Of a stretch of DNA of 8,059 nt, positions 1 to 7,160 are shown piece by piece. The notes below the pieces were generated by a model, which saw only the letters and a list, made by a program, of their open reading frames with translations, was not told the DNA's origin and made no database searches. This stretch comes from an uncultured Pseudomonadota bacterium (GTDB lineage: Bacteria; Pseudomonadota; Gammaproteobacteria; Burkholderiales; Burkholderiaceae_C). Location of the stretch: positions 1-8,059 of the forward strand of contig ONTY01000046.1 of NCBI GenBank assembly GCA_900320815.1, in the 5' to 3' direction. Each line of letters starts with the position of its first letter. Position 1 is the first letter of the stretch. A program made the position numbers and the translations under genes.

Positions 1-3000
1 TGGCCTGCCAGCTTTCACCTTCCGCAGTTTGCGTGATTTCTTTCGTCTGCCGCCCCACGGCATCAAACGAGTGGTTGATGCTGCCGCGCGCGGTGTCGCT
101 GTGGCTGTTGACTCTGCCGTGCTGGTCGTAGCCAATCGCCCTTTGCCCGTCAGGGCGGGTTTCACCAGTGGCGCGGCCTCCCGTATCAAACGTGTAGTCG
201 GTGCGGCTGCCATCAAAGTACTGCCTGGCGGTCAGTTTGCCGTCGGCGTCATAGGCAAGCTGCTCGGTGCTGCCATCCGCAATGGTGCGGCTGATGCGCC
301 GGCCTGCCAGGTCGTAGCCGTATTTGGTGGTGTTGCCTCTGGCGTCGGTTTGGGCGAGCAACTGCCCGGCTTCGTTCCAGGCATAGGTGGTGGCCGCCGT
401 GCTGGGCAGCGTGGTGGTGATGAGGGCGGGAAGGATGGTTTTTGTCCTGCGGCCTGCGGCGTCGTATTCATACGATGTCACGCTGCCGTCGGCGGCCTTG
501 GTGCTGGCCACATGGCCGGCTTCGGTGTACGCCGTTTCCGCCGTGCCGCCCAGCGGGTCAATGCTCTTGGTTTGCCTGCCCGCTGCGTCGTATTCGTAGC
601 GGCTGGTGCGGCCAAGCTCGTCTTTTGTTTCCGTGACTTGGCCTGCGGCGTCATACGTCGTTTTGGTGCTGTTGCCCGCAGCGTCCTTGGTTTCTGTTGC
701 CCTGCCCAGCAGGTCATAGGTGGTCTCTTCGCACAGCCCGGCCTGACAGTGTTTGACCTCCTGCCCTTCGGCGTCGTACGTCCAGGTTTCTACCGTGCCA
801 TCGGGGTGCGTGGTTTGCGTCTTCTCGCCACGCTGGTTGTAGCTGTGGCGCGTGACCAAGCCCAAGGGAGAAGTTTCTTCAATCAGGTCACCCGCTGCGT
901 TGTAGCTGCTAGTGCCGCTCTGGTTCAGCGCATTGGTGCTCTTGATGGGGTTGCCCTTGGCGTCGTATTCCGTGGCGGTGCTGGCGGTTTGCGGCGCTTC
1001 GCCCGCTGCCAGGGTTGCCTGTGTGCTTTGCCCCGTGATGCGCCCCTGCGCGTCGTGCGTGTAGGTGGTGACGGCGCCATCGGGTGCAGTGCTGCTTTGC
1101 ATGAGGCTGGCGCCGTTCACCTGCGCGTAGATCCAGCGGCTGGCACGGCCAAGCGGATCCGTGAGGCTGGAGGGGCTGCCTTTGACGCTGTAGCCTATGG
1201 TGCTTGTGTTGCCGCCGGGAGTGGTCAGGCTGGTGAGTTGGCCGCTGGTGTTGTAGCCATAGTCATGCACCATGCCGCCGGGCATGGCTACCTGCGTGAC
1301 CTTGCCCTCGGCGTTGTAAACGGTGGTGGTGCTGCGCCCCAAGGGGTCGGTTTCTTTGGTGGGGTTGCCGTAGGCGTCGAACTCGCGCGTTGTGGTGCGG
1401 CCCAGCGGGTCGGTTTCGCTGATTTCGTTGTCGTTGTCGTCGTAGCTGTATTTGGTCACGCCGCCTGCGGCGTCGGTGACGCTGGTGATGTTGCCGCGCT
1501 CATCAAACTCGTAGCTGGTGGTGCGCCCAAGCCGGTCGGTGACGGTCTGGGTGTTTGGCGCGTGGCTGACCTTGACTTCGTTGCCAAGGGCATCAGTCTG
1601 TTTGACGATGCGGCCTTCTGCATCGTATTCCGCGCGCAGCATGAGGCGGCCTGCGGGGTCTGTCCAGTCGGTCAGGGCGTTGGGATTGCCCGCGTCTTTG
1701 TAGGCGTAGTTCGCCTGGGTGCCATCGGGTTCCTCGGCGGCAATCAGCCGCCCTGCTGCGTCGTAGTGGTAGCGGCGGGTGGTGTTGCCGGGGCCGGTGA
1801 TGGCGGTGATGCGCCCGCCTGCGTCCCTCTGGAATTGCAGGCTCCAGCCGCCAGAGTGCTGCACGCCGTTCCTTGTGAACTGCAGCGTGTTGCCCAGTCT
1901 GTCCTTGACTTGCTGGATGCCGGTTTCAGTCAGGATGTATTCCTGCCCGTCAAGGGTGGTGTATTTCCACTGCGAGGGGTTGTAGGGTTCTCCGCCGCCG
2001 ACATCAAACAGGCTGTCGCCTGCGATTTGCAGGTCAGACGCGCCGTAGCCCAGCGCTTCCAAGGTGGCGCCGCTGTGGTTCTTGCCGCGCGGGGTGTATT
2101 TGACGGTGACGAACAGGCCGCTGACGTACTGCATCCAGCTCTGGCATTCCGGCTCGGCGCGTGCCTCAAACTGCTCTATCTTGCCGCCGGGCAAGCGCAC
2201 GGCGACCACCCGGCTGCCGCCTGGTCTGGCGCATATCTGTTTATTGAAGCCGCTGCCTGCTTCCTCCGCGCTCCATTGCCGCCCCACGATGCCGTTGGTT
2301 TGCACGAGCACGTCTTGCCATTGCACGCTCCACCCCCAGCCGAAGTCCAGCGATTCATACCGCCGCAGACTGTCGTAGCTGCGCGTGACGCCAAGGGGCA
2401 AGCCTTCCAGCTCAAACGCCATGTCTTCAAATGTCAGGCGCAAGGGAGCCGCCTTTTGCTGGGCGGTAACAGCAATGGTGATGCGCGCGCTGGCTTCTTT
2501 GCCTGCGAGGTCGCGCACAACAAGGCCGATGTCATACAGGCCGTTGGCAATCGCCTGCGGGTTGAAGTTGCCAAGGGTGCCGTCGGTGACGGAGGAGGTG
2601 CCCAAGGCCAGCCGCGTCCATTGCTCTTTGCCCGACGGACTGATGAGCAGCTCGTATTCTGCAAAGTTGCGGTCTAAGGCAGTGCCGGTGATGGCGATGG
2701 GTGCCGTCACGTCGGCGACTTCAATCTCATCCGAGTTGCCGGGCGTGGCAATGTGGGCGATGGGGTCGTCGTCATCGCTGCCGTCGGTGACGCTGAACCA
2801 GTCTTCTACGGTGAAGGTGGTGCCGGTGTTGTCAGCAATGGTGGCGCTGACGGTATGCCGCCCGATGCTGCCGCCTGTGATGGTGGTGGCAAGTCCAGTG
2901 AAGGGGTATGCTGCACCGTCCACGGTGAGGCTGCGCAGCGTGTAGGGCGCGGTGCCGCCCGTGGGCTGCACGGTCAGCGCAGTGCTGGCGCCCTGTGCAA

Positions 3001-6000
3001 TGGCGCGCGGAGTGAAGGAGAGGCTGGCGCCAAGGGGCAGCGACACGGCTTGCGGGGTGACAGTGATGGTCCAGCCCTGCGTGACCCACGCCCTGCCGTC
3101 GCTCACGCGCACTTCCACTGGCACCGTGCCCACGGCAGCGGGCGTCCAGGTGATGAGGCCGCTGGCCGCATCAATGCCCATGCCCGCCGGCGTCTGGATG
3201 AGGCTGTAGGTGAGTGCGTCGCCGTCGGGGTCGGTTGCCGTCACCTGATAGGTGTAGGCCGCACCGACGCTGGCACCATTGACCGGGGTGCTGGTGATGA
3301 CAGGCTGCCGGTTGCCGGGCACTGGCGTCTGGCCGCTGGCACCCACGCCAACGCCCCAGGTTTGCTGCTGGCCAGCGCCGTGGATGTCGCGCACGGTGAG
3401 GGCGAAGTCATACAGCCCCGTTTGCGCGGGCGTCCATTCAAGGCGCTGTCCGGTGAGTGTGGCGCCATCGGGGTATGTGTCCAGCGTGAAGCTGAGCGCA
3501 TCGCCATCGGGGTCAACAGCGGTGATGTCGTAGGCGTAGGTCTGCCCGACGATGGCCTGGATTTGCGGCTGGCTGGTAAAGGCGGGCGAGCGGTTGCCGG
3601 GAACTGGCGGCTGGGGCGGCTGGCTGGCGCCCACGGCCACTGTCCATTCCTGCGTGAGGGTGACGGTGCCGTCGCTGACGCTGATGGCGAACTCATACAG
3701 CCCGGTTTGCGCGGGCGCTGTCCAGGTCAGGCGCTGGCCGGTGAGTGTGGCGCCGTCGGGGAATTTGTCCAGCACGTAGGTGAGCGCATCGCCATCAGGG
3801 TCGCTGGCTTCTATGTCGTAGACATAGCTTGCGCCCGTGGTGGTGCTGGTGGCCGGCTCGCTGGTGATGACGGGCGGCTGGTTGGGCGCTTCCGTGACGG
3901 TGACGCTCCAGCTTTGCTGCACGCTGGCTTGGCCGTCGCTGACGCTGATGGCGAACTCCGCCGTGCCCGCCTGCGTAGGCGTCCACATGATGTGCTGCCT
4001 AGAAAGCCAGGCGTCTTGCGGGCATGTGTCCAGCCTGTAGGTCAGCCAGTCGCCATCAGGGTCGCTGGCTTCAATGGTGTAGGGATACGCCTCGCCCACA
4101 GTGGCGCTTGCAGGCGGCTGACTGGTGATGACGGGCGGCTGGCTGCCGGGGGCAACGTCCACCGTCCAGTTCTGCAGGGCGCGTGCGCCGCTCTCGCTGG
4201 AGATGGCGGCAAGTTCAATCGTGAACGCGCCAGAGTGCGGCGCAGGCGTCCAGGTGAGCGTGCCACTGTCTTTGTCCACGCGTATCGCGCCGTTGTCCGG
4301 GTTGCGGGTGATTTGGTAGGTGATGTCGCCGCCGTCAGGGTCAGTGGCGCGGGCGGCGTAACGGTATTCCTGCCCGACCATCGCCTGCAAAGGCGGCTCG
4401 GTTTCAAACTTCGGCCCAGTAACAAGGAGCACGCCACTCACCGTGGCGCGCACGCCGCGCTCGTCGGCTGCGACGATGGTGTAGGGGTAGGTGCCAGGTT
4501 GCGGGCTGTTCCATGTGACGCGCCCCCCGGTGCTGATGCTCAGGCCATCAGCCTGGCTGCCTATGCTGTAGATGAGCTGCGCGCCGTCCGGGCTGCTGGC
4601 GCTGATTTGGTGGTTGAGGGCAACGCCCGCCGGAATGTGGTCGGGCAGGCCGTTTTCTATGACGGGCGGCAGGCGTCCATCGTTCACTTCCACAGCAAAG
4701 CTCTGGCTGGCAACGAGTCCGTGGGCATTGCGGACGATGAGGGTGACGTGGTGGCTGCCGATGGCCTGCGGCGTCCAGTCAAGCTGGCCGTCTGCGCTGA
4801 TGCTCATGCCCTGCGGCGCCTGCGGCAGCTCGTAGCTCAGCTGCGTGCCATCCAGGTCACTGGCAGTGATGGTGTAGCTCCACGCCTTGTCAATTTGCCC
4901 CGTGGTTGGCGGGGCGCTGGTGATGCGCGGCGGGTGGTGCAGCACTTTGCCGGGTTCCCATTCAGGCGGCGGAACGGCCACGGCTGCGCCAGAGGCGCAC
5001 TGCTCATTGCCGGCAGCGTCCAGCGCGCGCACGCTGTAGAAATATGTCTGGCCAGCTTGCACATTGGTGTCCAGCCAGGTGCTGTAGCGCGAGGCGGTTT
5101 CGCCAACGCGCCGCCATGCGCCCTCCTGCAGGTCGCTGGCGCGGTAGATGGCGTAGCGCGCGGCGCCGTTGTTCTCCCAGGTCAGCTGCACCTTGCCGGG
5201 CTTGGCGCGGGCGGCAAGGCTGCTCAGGCACGTTTGCTGCGGCGCAATTGGCTGCGAGCCGAAGGCGTCTACATACACGTAGCCGCGATGCGGCCCCCAG
5301 GGGCAACCGGTGGCAAGCACGCGCACCTGCACTTCGTGCCCAAGACTGCTGCCCGGCACGGGCATGTCCACATCGATGAAGGGTGTGGAATGCCATGTGC
5401 CATAGCCGTACTGCGTGGTGTAGAAGTAGCGCCCGGGCTGGCCAGAGTAGGCGAAGTCTTCATAGAGGATGTCGCCTGTGCTCAGGTCGGTGAGCAGGAC
5501 GTGGAAATAGGGCTGTCCAGAGGGGGCGTGATTCGGGTCATCCAGCACGGCGGCATATGAGAAGCGGATGTGCAGCTTGCCGTCGGCAGCGTCACGGTCC
5601 TCCTCGGTGATGACGCCGCTTTGCGTGATGAAACTCATGTTCTGGCTGTCAACTTCTTCGTCATTGAGGCGCACGGCATATTCGCCCGTGCGCGGGAGCA
5701 CAAGCTGCGGAGCGCGTGGGTCAAAGGTGCGTCCAACGACTTCCGCCCGACGCTGCCCGCCACTGTTGATAGCGATGCTGCTGTGGTCAAAGGGCGGATT
5801 GCCCTGCAGTCCAGGGTTCCAGCCCCACGCCTCCTGCCAGCCTTCCAGCGTGCCATCTTCAAAGCCGCCGTTCACAAAAACGGCTTGCGCGTCGCCCGCC
5901 GGCAACCAGGCGGCCAGCGCAATGAGAAGGGCGGGCAGCAAGCGCCAGCGGCGCGCCCGCCATGCCGCTGCCGGCAGCGCGAAGATGAGCAGCAGCAGGC

Positions 6001-6799
6001 CGGGCAGCCCAAGCGCGGGCACGGGCGCGAGGGCGGGGCTTGTTGCTGCACTGCTGCCAGCGCCGGTTGTGCCGGTATCCGTTGCGCTACCGCCCACGTC
6101 GTCAAGGCTGGCGTGCAGGGCAAAGTGCAGTTTTTGCCCCGTGGCCGTGTCGCTTTGCGCAAGGCCAGGGACGGCGCCTGCATCCTCGGCAAGTGTGGCG
6201 GTCACAGTGAGGGTGCTGTACGCCGGCCAGTCGCCCACAGGCAGCGAGAGGGCAAGCGCGGCGTCCTCAGCGGCAGCGAGTGTTGAATCAATCTGGTTTT
6301 TGAGATTGCCAGCAGCGGTGCGCGCCAGCAGGTCGCCTGACCAATATCCAGCCTCACCAACTTCCCATTTATCTGGATAAAACTGTGTGGCCGTGGAGGG
6401 CTGCGTGCCAATACCTGCATCGGGCGTGGCGGTTTCGTTGAAGAAGGTGTTTTGGGAAGCCTGAATATCAGCGTCCAGAAACGCGCTGATACGCGCGCCC
6501 GCAAGATTTTTGCCGCTGGTGTTTTTGAGGCTCCACGTCCAGGTTTGTGCGCTGCCCTGCTGCCCCGCTTGCAACGCCGCCTGCACGCCAAGCGCCGCAA
6601 AGTCCGGCGCACCAGACGCCGCCCCGCCTTCTGCCGTGTGCGCAGCGATATTCCCACCCTGCTCCGCAAACAGGCTCAATCGCTCCACCGCCACTTGCGC
6701 ACATGCGGGTGTTATGGCGCTCAACAGCGCAATAGAACAAAGCAGGTGACGCAATTTCCCCGTCAAACAGTGACGAATACGGGCAGGGAAAGGAGGCAT
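1..6799 (-). CDS. Giant exported RHS/YD-repeat protein with Ig-like stack (C-terminus beyond the window)
   Basis: The frame reads without a stop from ATG at 6799 to the left edge, at least 2266 codons, so the protein is C-terminally incomplete here. Domains in order are: signal peptide (1-34), exported domain (35-259), central hydrophobic double segment (260-306), lectin-like beta-sandwich (307 to about 514), FnIII-like (about 524-612), seven Ig/cadherin-like repeats (about 622-1248), two further beta-sandwich segments (about 1249-1450), and RHS/YD repeats (about 1452 to the edge). The start was chosen because it is followed at once by a good signal peptide. The frame stays open upstream to a TAG at 6913-6911, but no better start is seen, and the Shine-Dalgarno is weak (AAAGAA at most). 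RHS proteins form hollow beta-cages and often end in polymorphic toxin tips, so a secreted or surface role in competition or adhesion is likely. The toxin tip itself cannot be judged from this window. Only 4 of 2266 codons are TTA, CTA or TCA. Confidence 0.93.
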   Translation of the reverse strand, partial: MPPFPARIRHCLTGKLRHLLCSIALLSAITPACAQVAVERLSLFAEQGGNIAAHTAEGGAASGAPDFAALGVQAALQAGQQGSAQTWTWSLKNTSGKNLAGARISAFLDADIQASQNTFFNETATPDAGIGTQPSTATQFYPDKWEVGEAGYWSGDLLARTAAGNLKNQIDSTLAAAEDAALALSLPVGDWPAYSTLTVTATLAEDAGAVPGLAQSDTATGQKLHFALHASLDDVGGSATDTGTTGAGSSAATSPALAPVPALGLPGLLLLIFALPAAAWRARRWRLLPALLIALAAWLPAGDAQAVFVNGGFEDGTLEGWQEAWGWNPGLQGNPPFDHSSIAINSGGQRRAEVVGRTFDPRAPQLVLPRTGEYAVRLNDEEVDSQNMSFITQSGVITEEDRDAADGKLHIRFSYAAVLDDPNHAPSGQPYFHVLLTDLSTGDILYEDFAYSGQPGRYFYTTQYGYGTWHSTPFIDVDMPVPGSSLGHEVQVRVLATGCPWGPHRGYVYVDAFGSQPIAPQQTCLSSLAARAKPGKVQLTWENNGAARYAIYRASDLQEGAWRRVGETASRYSTWLDTNVQAGQTYFYSVRALDAAGNEQCASGAAVAVPPPEWEPGKVLHHPPRITSAPPTTGQIDKAWSYTITASDLDGTQLSYELPQAPQGMSISADGQLDWTPQAIGSHHVTLIVRNAHGLVASQSFAVEVNDGRLPPVIENGLPDHIPAGVALNHQISASSPDGAQLIYSIGSQADGLSISTGGRVTWNSPQPGTYPYTIVAADERGVRATVSGVLLVTGPKFETEPPLQAMVGQEYRYAARATDPDGGDITYQITRNPDNGAIRVDKDSGTLTWTPAPHSGAFTIELAAISSESGARALQNWTVDVAPGSQPPVITSQPPASATVGEAYPYTIEASDPDGDWLTYRLDTCPQDAWLSRQHIMWTPTQAGTAEFAISVSDGQASVQQSWSVTVTEAPNQPPVITSEPATSTTTGASYVYDIEASDPDGDALTYVLDKFPDGATLTGQRLTWTAPAQTGLYEFAISVSDGTVTLTQEWTVAVGASQPPQPPVPGNRSPAFTSQPQIQAIVGQTYAYDITAVDPDGDALSFTLDTYPDGATLTGQRLEWTPAQTGLYDFALTVRDIHGAGQQQTWGVGVGASGQTPVPGNRQPVITSTPVNGASVGAAYTYQVTATDPDGDALTYSLIQTPAGMGIDAASGLITWTPAAVGTVPVEVRVSDGRAWVTQGWTITVTPQAVSLPLGASLSFTPRAIAQGASTALTVQPTGGTAPYTLRSLTVDGAAYPFTGLATTITGGSIGRHTVSATIADNTGTTFTVEDWFSVTDGSDDDDPIAHIATPGNSDEIEVADVTAPIAITGTALDRNFAEYELLISPSGKEQWTRLALGTSSVTDGTLGNFNPQAIANGLYDIGLVVRDLAGKEASARITIAVTAQQKAAPLRLTFEDMAFELEGLPLGVTRSYDSLRRYESLDFGWGWSVQWQDVLVQTNGIVGRQWSAEEAGSGFNKQICARPGGSRVVAVRLPGGKIEQFEARAEPECQSWMQYVSGLFVTVKYTPRGKNHSGATLEALGYGASDLQIAGDSLFDVGGGEPYNPSQWKYTTLDGQEYILTETGIQQVKDRLGNTLQFTRNGVQHSGGWSLQFQRDAGGRITAITGPGNTTRRYHYDAAGRLIAAEEPDGTQANYAYKDAGNPNALTDWTDPAGRLMLRAEYDAEGRIVKQTDALGNEVKVSHAPNTQTVTDRLGRTTSYEFDERGNITSVTDAAGGVTKYSYDDNDNEISETDPLGRTTTREFDAYGNPTKETDPLGRSTTTVYNAEGKVTQVAMPGGMVHDYGYNTSGQLTSLTTPGGNTSTIGYSVKGSPSSLTDPLGRASRWIYAQVNGASLMQSSTAPDGAVTTYTHDAQGRITGQSTQATLAAGEAPQTASTATEYDAKGNPIKSTNALNQSGTSSYNAAGDLIEETSPLGLVTRHSYNQRGEKTQTTHPDGTVETWTYDAEGQEVKHCQAGLCEETTYDLLGRATETKDAAGNSTKTTYDAAGQVTETKDELGRTSRYEYDAAGRQTKSIDPLGGTAETAYTEAGHVASTKAADGSVTSYEYDAAGRRTKTILPALITTTLPSTAATTYAWNEAGQLLAQTDARGNTTKYGYDLAGRRISRTIADGSTEQLAYDADGKLTARQYFDGSRTDYTFDTGGRATGETRPDGQRAIGYDQHGRVNSHSDTARGSINHSFDAVGRQTKEITQTAEGESWQA
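2..2446 (-). other. RHS/YD-repeat region (residues about 1452-2266, continuing past the left edge)
   Basis: The region begins with an RHS N-terminal unit (PLGVTRSYDSLRR ... FGWGWSVQWQ) and continues into many YD repeats, for example YHYDAAGRLIAAEEPDG, YEYDAAGRQTKSIDPLGG and YGYDLAGRRISRTIADGS, spaced by about 20 residues. YD repeats wind into a closed beta-cage that holds a C-terminal cargo. The conserved core-ending motif (PxxxxDPxGL) and any toxin tip are not reached, so the class (polymorphic toxin, wall-associated-type or adhesin) stays open. Confidence 0.95.
2450..3055 (-). other. Two further beta-sandwich segments joining the Ig stack to the RHS cage (residues about 1249-1450)
   Basis: The first segment (about 1249-1338) lacks the DPDGD motif and ends in an acidic run (SDDDDP). 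The second (about 1339-1450) contains GLYDIGLVVRDLAGKEA, the kind of Ig-like strand often found just upstream of RHS repeats in large proteobacterial RHS proteins. They are probably structural linkers. No catalytic motif is visible. Confidence 0.5.
3056..4936 (-). other. Stack of seven Ig/cadherin-like repeats (residues about 622-1248)
   Basis: There are seven repeats of about 85-97 residues, each starting near P-x-I-T-S or an equivalent and containing Y-x-Y-x-I/V-x-A-x-DPDGD-x-L-x-Y and a later L-x-WTP strand, as in putative-Ig (He_PIG) and dystroglycan/cadherin-like domains. The acidic DPDGD loop, a likely Ca2+ site, is intact in repeats 4-7, slightly changed in repeat 3 (DPDGGD), and degenerate in repeats 1 (DLDGTQ) and 2 (SPDGAQ). 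Repeats 6 and 7 are preceded by PVPGNR linkers. Such stacks form rigid stalks that hold a distal domain away from the cell surface. Confidence 0.8.
3402..3802 (-). repeat. Recent tandem duplication within the Ig stack (copies 3402-3514 and 3687-3802)
   Basis: The two copies, 113 and 116 bp, are nearly the same at DNA level and differ by a one-codon insertion (WTAPAQTG versus WTPAQTG). Both encode the block from DPDGDAL through PDGATLTGQRL to the TGLY strand of adjacent Ig repeats. Nucleotide-level similarity, beyond what the fold needs, points to recent duplication or gene conversion between neighbouring repeats. Confidence 0.8.
4964..5230 (-). other. Fibronectin type III-like domain (residues about 524-612)
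   Basis: The strand pattern matches FnIII: a KVQLTWENN strand, a YAIYRASD strand, then TYFYSVRALDAAGNE, the usual Y-x-Y-x-V-x-A-x-D-x-x-G-N-E ending. A Cys near the start (524) and another just after the last strand could form a disulfide in the periplasm or outside. It is a spacer/adhesion module between the lectin-like domain and the Ig stack. Confidence 0.7.
5258..5881 (-). other. Lectin-like/jelly-roll domain after the central signal (residues 307 to about 514)
   Basis: The domain opens with VFVNGGFEDGTLEGW, the NGGFE-x-G-x-x-x-GW opening typical of galactose-binding-like or carbohydrate-binding beta-sandwiches in exported proteins. It closes with a GYVYVDAFG strand, again characteristic of that fold ('...yvDdf...' final strand). 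It probably binds a glycan or another surface ligand, but no ligand can be named from the sequence. Confidence 0.55.
5882..6022 (-). other. Central IPTL/PEP-CTERM-like sorting signal followed by a second signal-peptide-like segment (residues 260-306)
   Basis: Residues 260-264 are VPALG, a near match to the IPTL-type box. They are followed by a hydrophobic stretch (265-280) and a basic cluster (RARRWR, 281-286), the standard three-part sorting signal. Here it is not C-terminal: the frame continues straight into a second hydrophobic stretch (287-299) and a signal-peptidase-like site ending AQA at 304-306, after which a new folded domain begins. I checked codon by codon that all of this is one frame. 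From memory, NCBI uses the name 'midcut-by-XrtH' for proteins with an internal exosortase-H signal. Whether this protein belongs there is inference. A plain two-helix membrane hairpin is the alternative. Confidence 0.6.
6023..6697 (-). other. N-terminal exported domain ahead of the central sorting signal (residues 35-259)
   Basis: This is a soluble, mostly polar segment with a beta-rich middle: TWTWSLKNTSGKNLAGARIS looks like a comparison or adhesion-type beta-sandwich strand pair. It ends in a low-complexity Gly/Ser/Thr/Ala/Pro linker (about 238-259) just before the hydrophobic segment. That layout, domain then flexible linker then hydrophobic sorting signal, is the one seen in PEP-CTERM and IPTL-CTERM substrates. 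I do not recognise a specific catalytic family. Confidence 0.5.
6698..6799 (-). other. N-terminal Sec signal peptide of the RHS protein (residues 1-34)
   Basis: The N-terminus has basic residues (R7, R9, K15, R17), then a hydrophobic core (LLCSIALLSAI, 19-29), then the AxA-type cleavage site ACA before Q35. The residues before C33 are T-P-A, which do not fit a lipobox, so signal peptidase I is favoured over lipoprotein processing. This sends the N-terminal domain through the inner membrane. Confidence 0.8.
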
Positions 6800-7112
6800 G
6801 CTGCGTTCTTTGGATGAAAATACAAACGCGGCGAATGGTAGCAGATGCAACGCATTGATACTGAGGATGAGGGGTAACGCCTGAAGCCAGCATAAAACAT
6901 GCCTCTTGTGCTACTGCTTTTACAAATCTTGCCAGATTAACTTCCCGCTTTCTCCTCACGTGGATACAGGCTGCCCACAACTCAGGCGCATGGCACGCTT
7001 CTGGTGTGACCACTACGCGAGCATCGCACGACACCGATGGCGGCCAGCGCGTGACGGCCAAGGTGACCTGTTGAAATGAGGGGGTATGCAGCTCACTCGC
7101 TGTTCGCCTGCT

Positions 7113-7127
7113 ATCGCTCGCTGCGAT
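7113..7127 (+). promoter_or_regulatory. Short perfect inverted repeat between the -35 zone and the -10 box
   Basis: ATCGC-TCGCT-GCGAT forms a perfect 5-bp inverted repeat with a 5-nt centre, lying just upstream of the TATAAT box. Its position, overlapping the expected -35/spacer, would suit a repressor operator. It is short enough to occur by chance. Confidence 0.25.
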
Positions 7128-7134
7128 GCGCTTT

Positions 7135-7140
7135 TATAAT
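7135..7140 (+). promoter_or_regulatory. Perfect sigma70-type -10 box (TATAAT) for the 279-codon gene
   Basis: This is an exact TATAAT in a GC-rich setting, 20 nt upstream of the start codon. No good -35 is found 16-18 nt upstream (TATCGC at best), so activation or weak basal expression is possible. Transcription would begin around 7147, right at the Shine-Dalgarno, giving an unusually short leader of about 14 nt. Confidence 0.5.
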
Positions 7141-7146
7141 GCGGAT

Positions 7147-7153
7147 AAGGAGA
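7147..7153 (+). promoter_or_regulatory. Strong Shine-Dalgarno (AAGGAGA) of the 279-codon gene
   Basis: AAGGAGA lies 7 nt before the ATG at 7161, an optimal match and spacing, and this fixes the start of the gene. The divergent RHS gene has no comparable site. Confidence 0.9.
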
Positions 7154-7160
7154 TTCAGTA

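Larger units (their letters stand above)
6800..7160. other. Divergent intergenic region between the RHS gene and the 279-codon gene
   Basis: These 361 bp hold the promoters of both divergent genes. The plus-strand promoter elements are listed separately. On the minus side I cannot pick a convincing -35/-10 pair. A candidate TTGCAT with a T-rich TTTGTATTTT about 17 nt downstream lies within 60 bp of the RHS start but is weak. Both strands have stop-limited frames here that read plausibly as protein, but none has a ribosome-binding site or recognisable family, so no gene is called. The length allows for a regulator site or a small RNA, neither of which I can demonstrate. Confidence 0.6.

Noticed and set aside
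2..2677. Plus-strand open frame of about 880 codons
   Set aside because: It is in exact codon register opposite the RHS gene, has a low-complexity Ala/Gly/Val/Arg-rich translation, and has no ribosome-binding site. Openness is explained by the rarity of TTA/CTA/TCA in the RHS gene.
3056..4936. Regularly spaced repeats resembling a CRISPR-like or satellite array
   Set aside because: The period is about 260-290 bp, the copies are diverged, and they encode Ig-like repeats in frame.
2753..5560. Plus-strand open frame of about 935 codons
   Set aside because: It is the same antisense register as the RHS/Ig-coding strand. Its apparent internal repeats mirror the Ig repeats on the other strand.
5570..6286. 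Plus-strand open frame of about 240 codons, and one in another frame at 5568-6380
   Set aside because: Both lie opposite the signal/sorting region of the RHS gene, where the minus-strand reading gives a clear signal peptide, sorting signal and lectin-like domain.
6468..7061. Minus-strand frame of 197 codons starting in the intergenic region
   Set aside because: It runs out of frame through the RHS gene start, lacks a ribosome-binding site, and reads as Arg/Cys/Trp-rich noise in the overlap.
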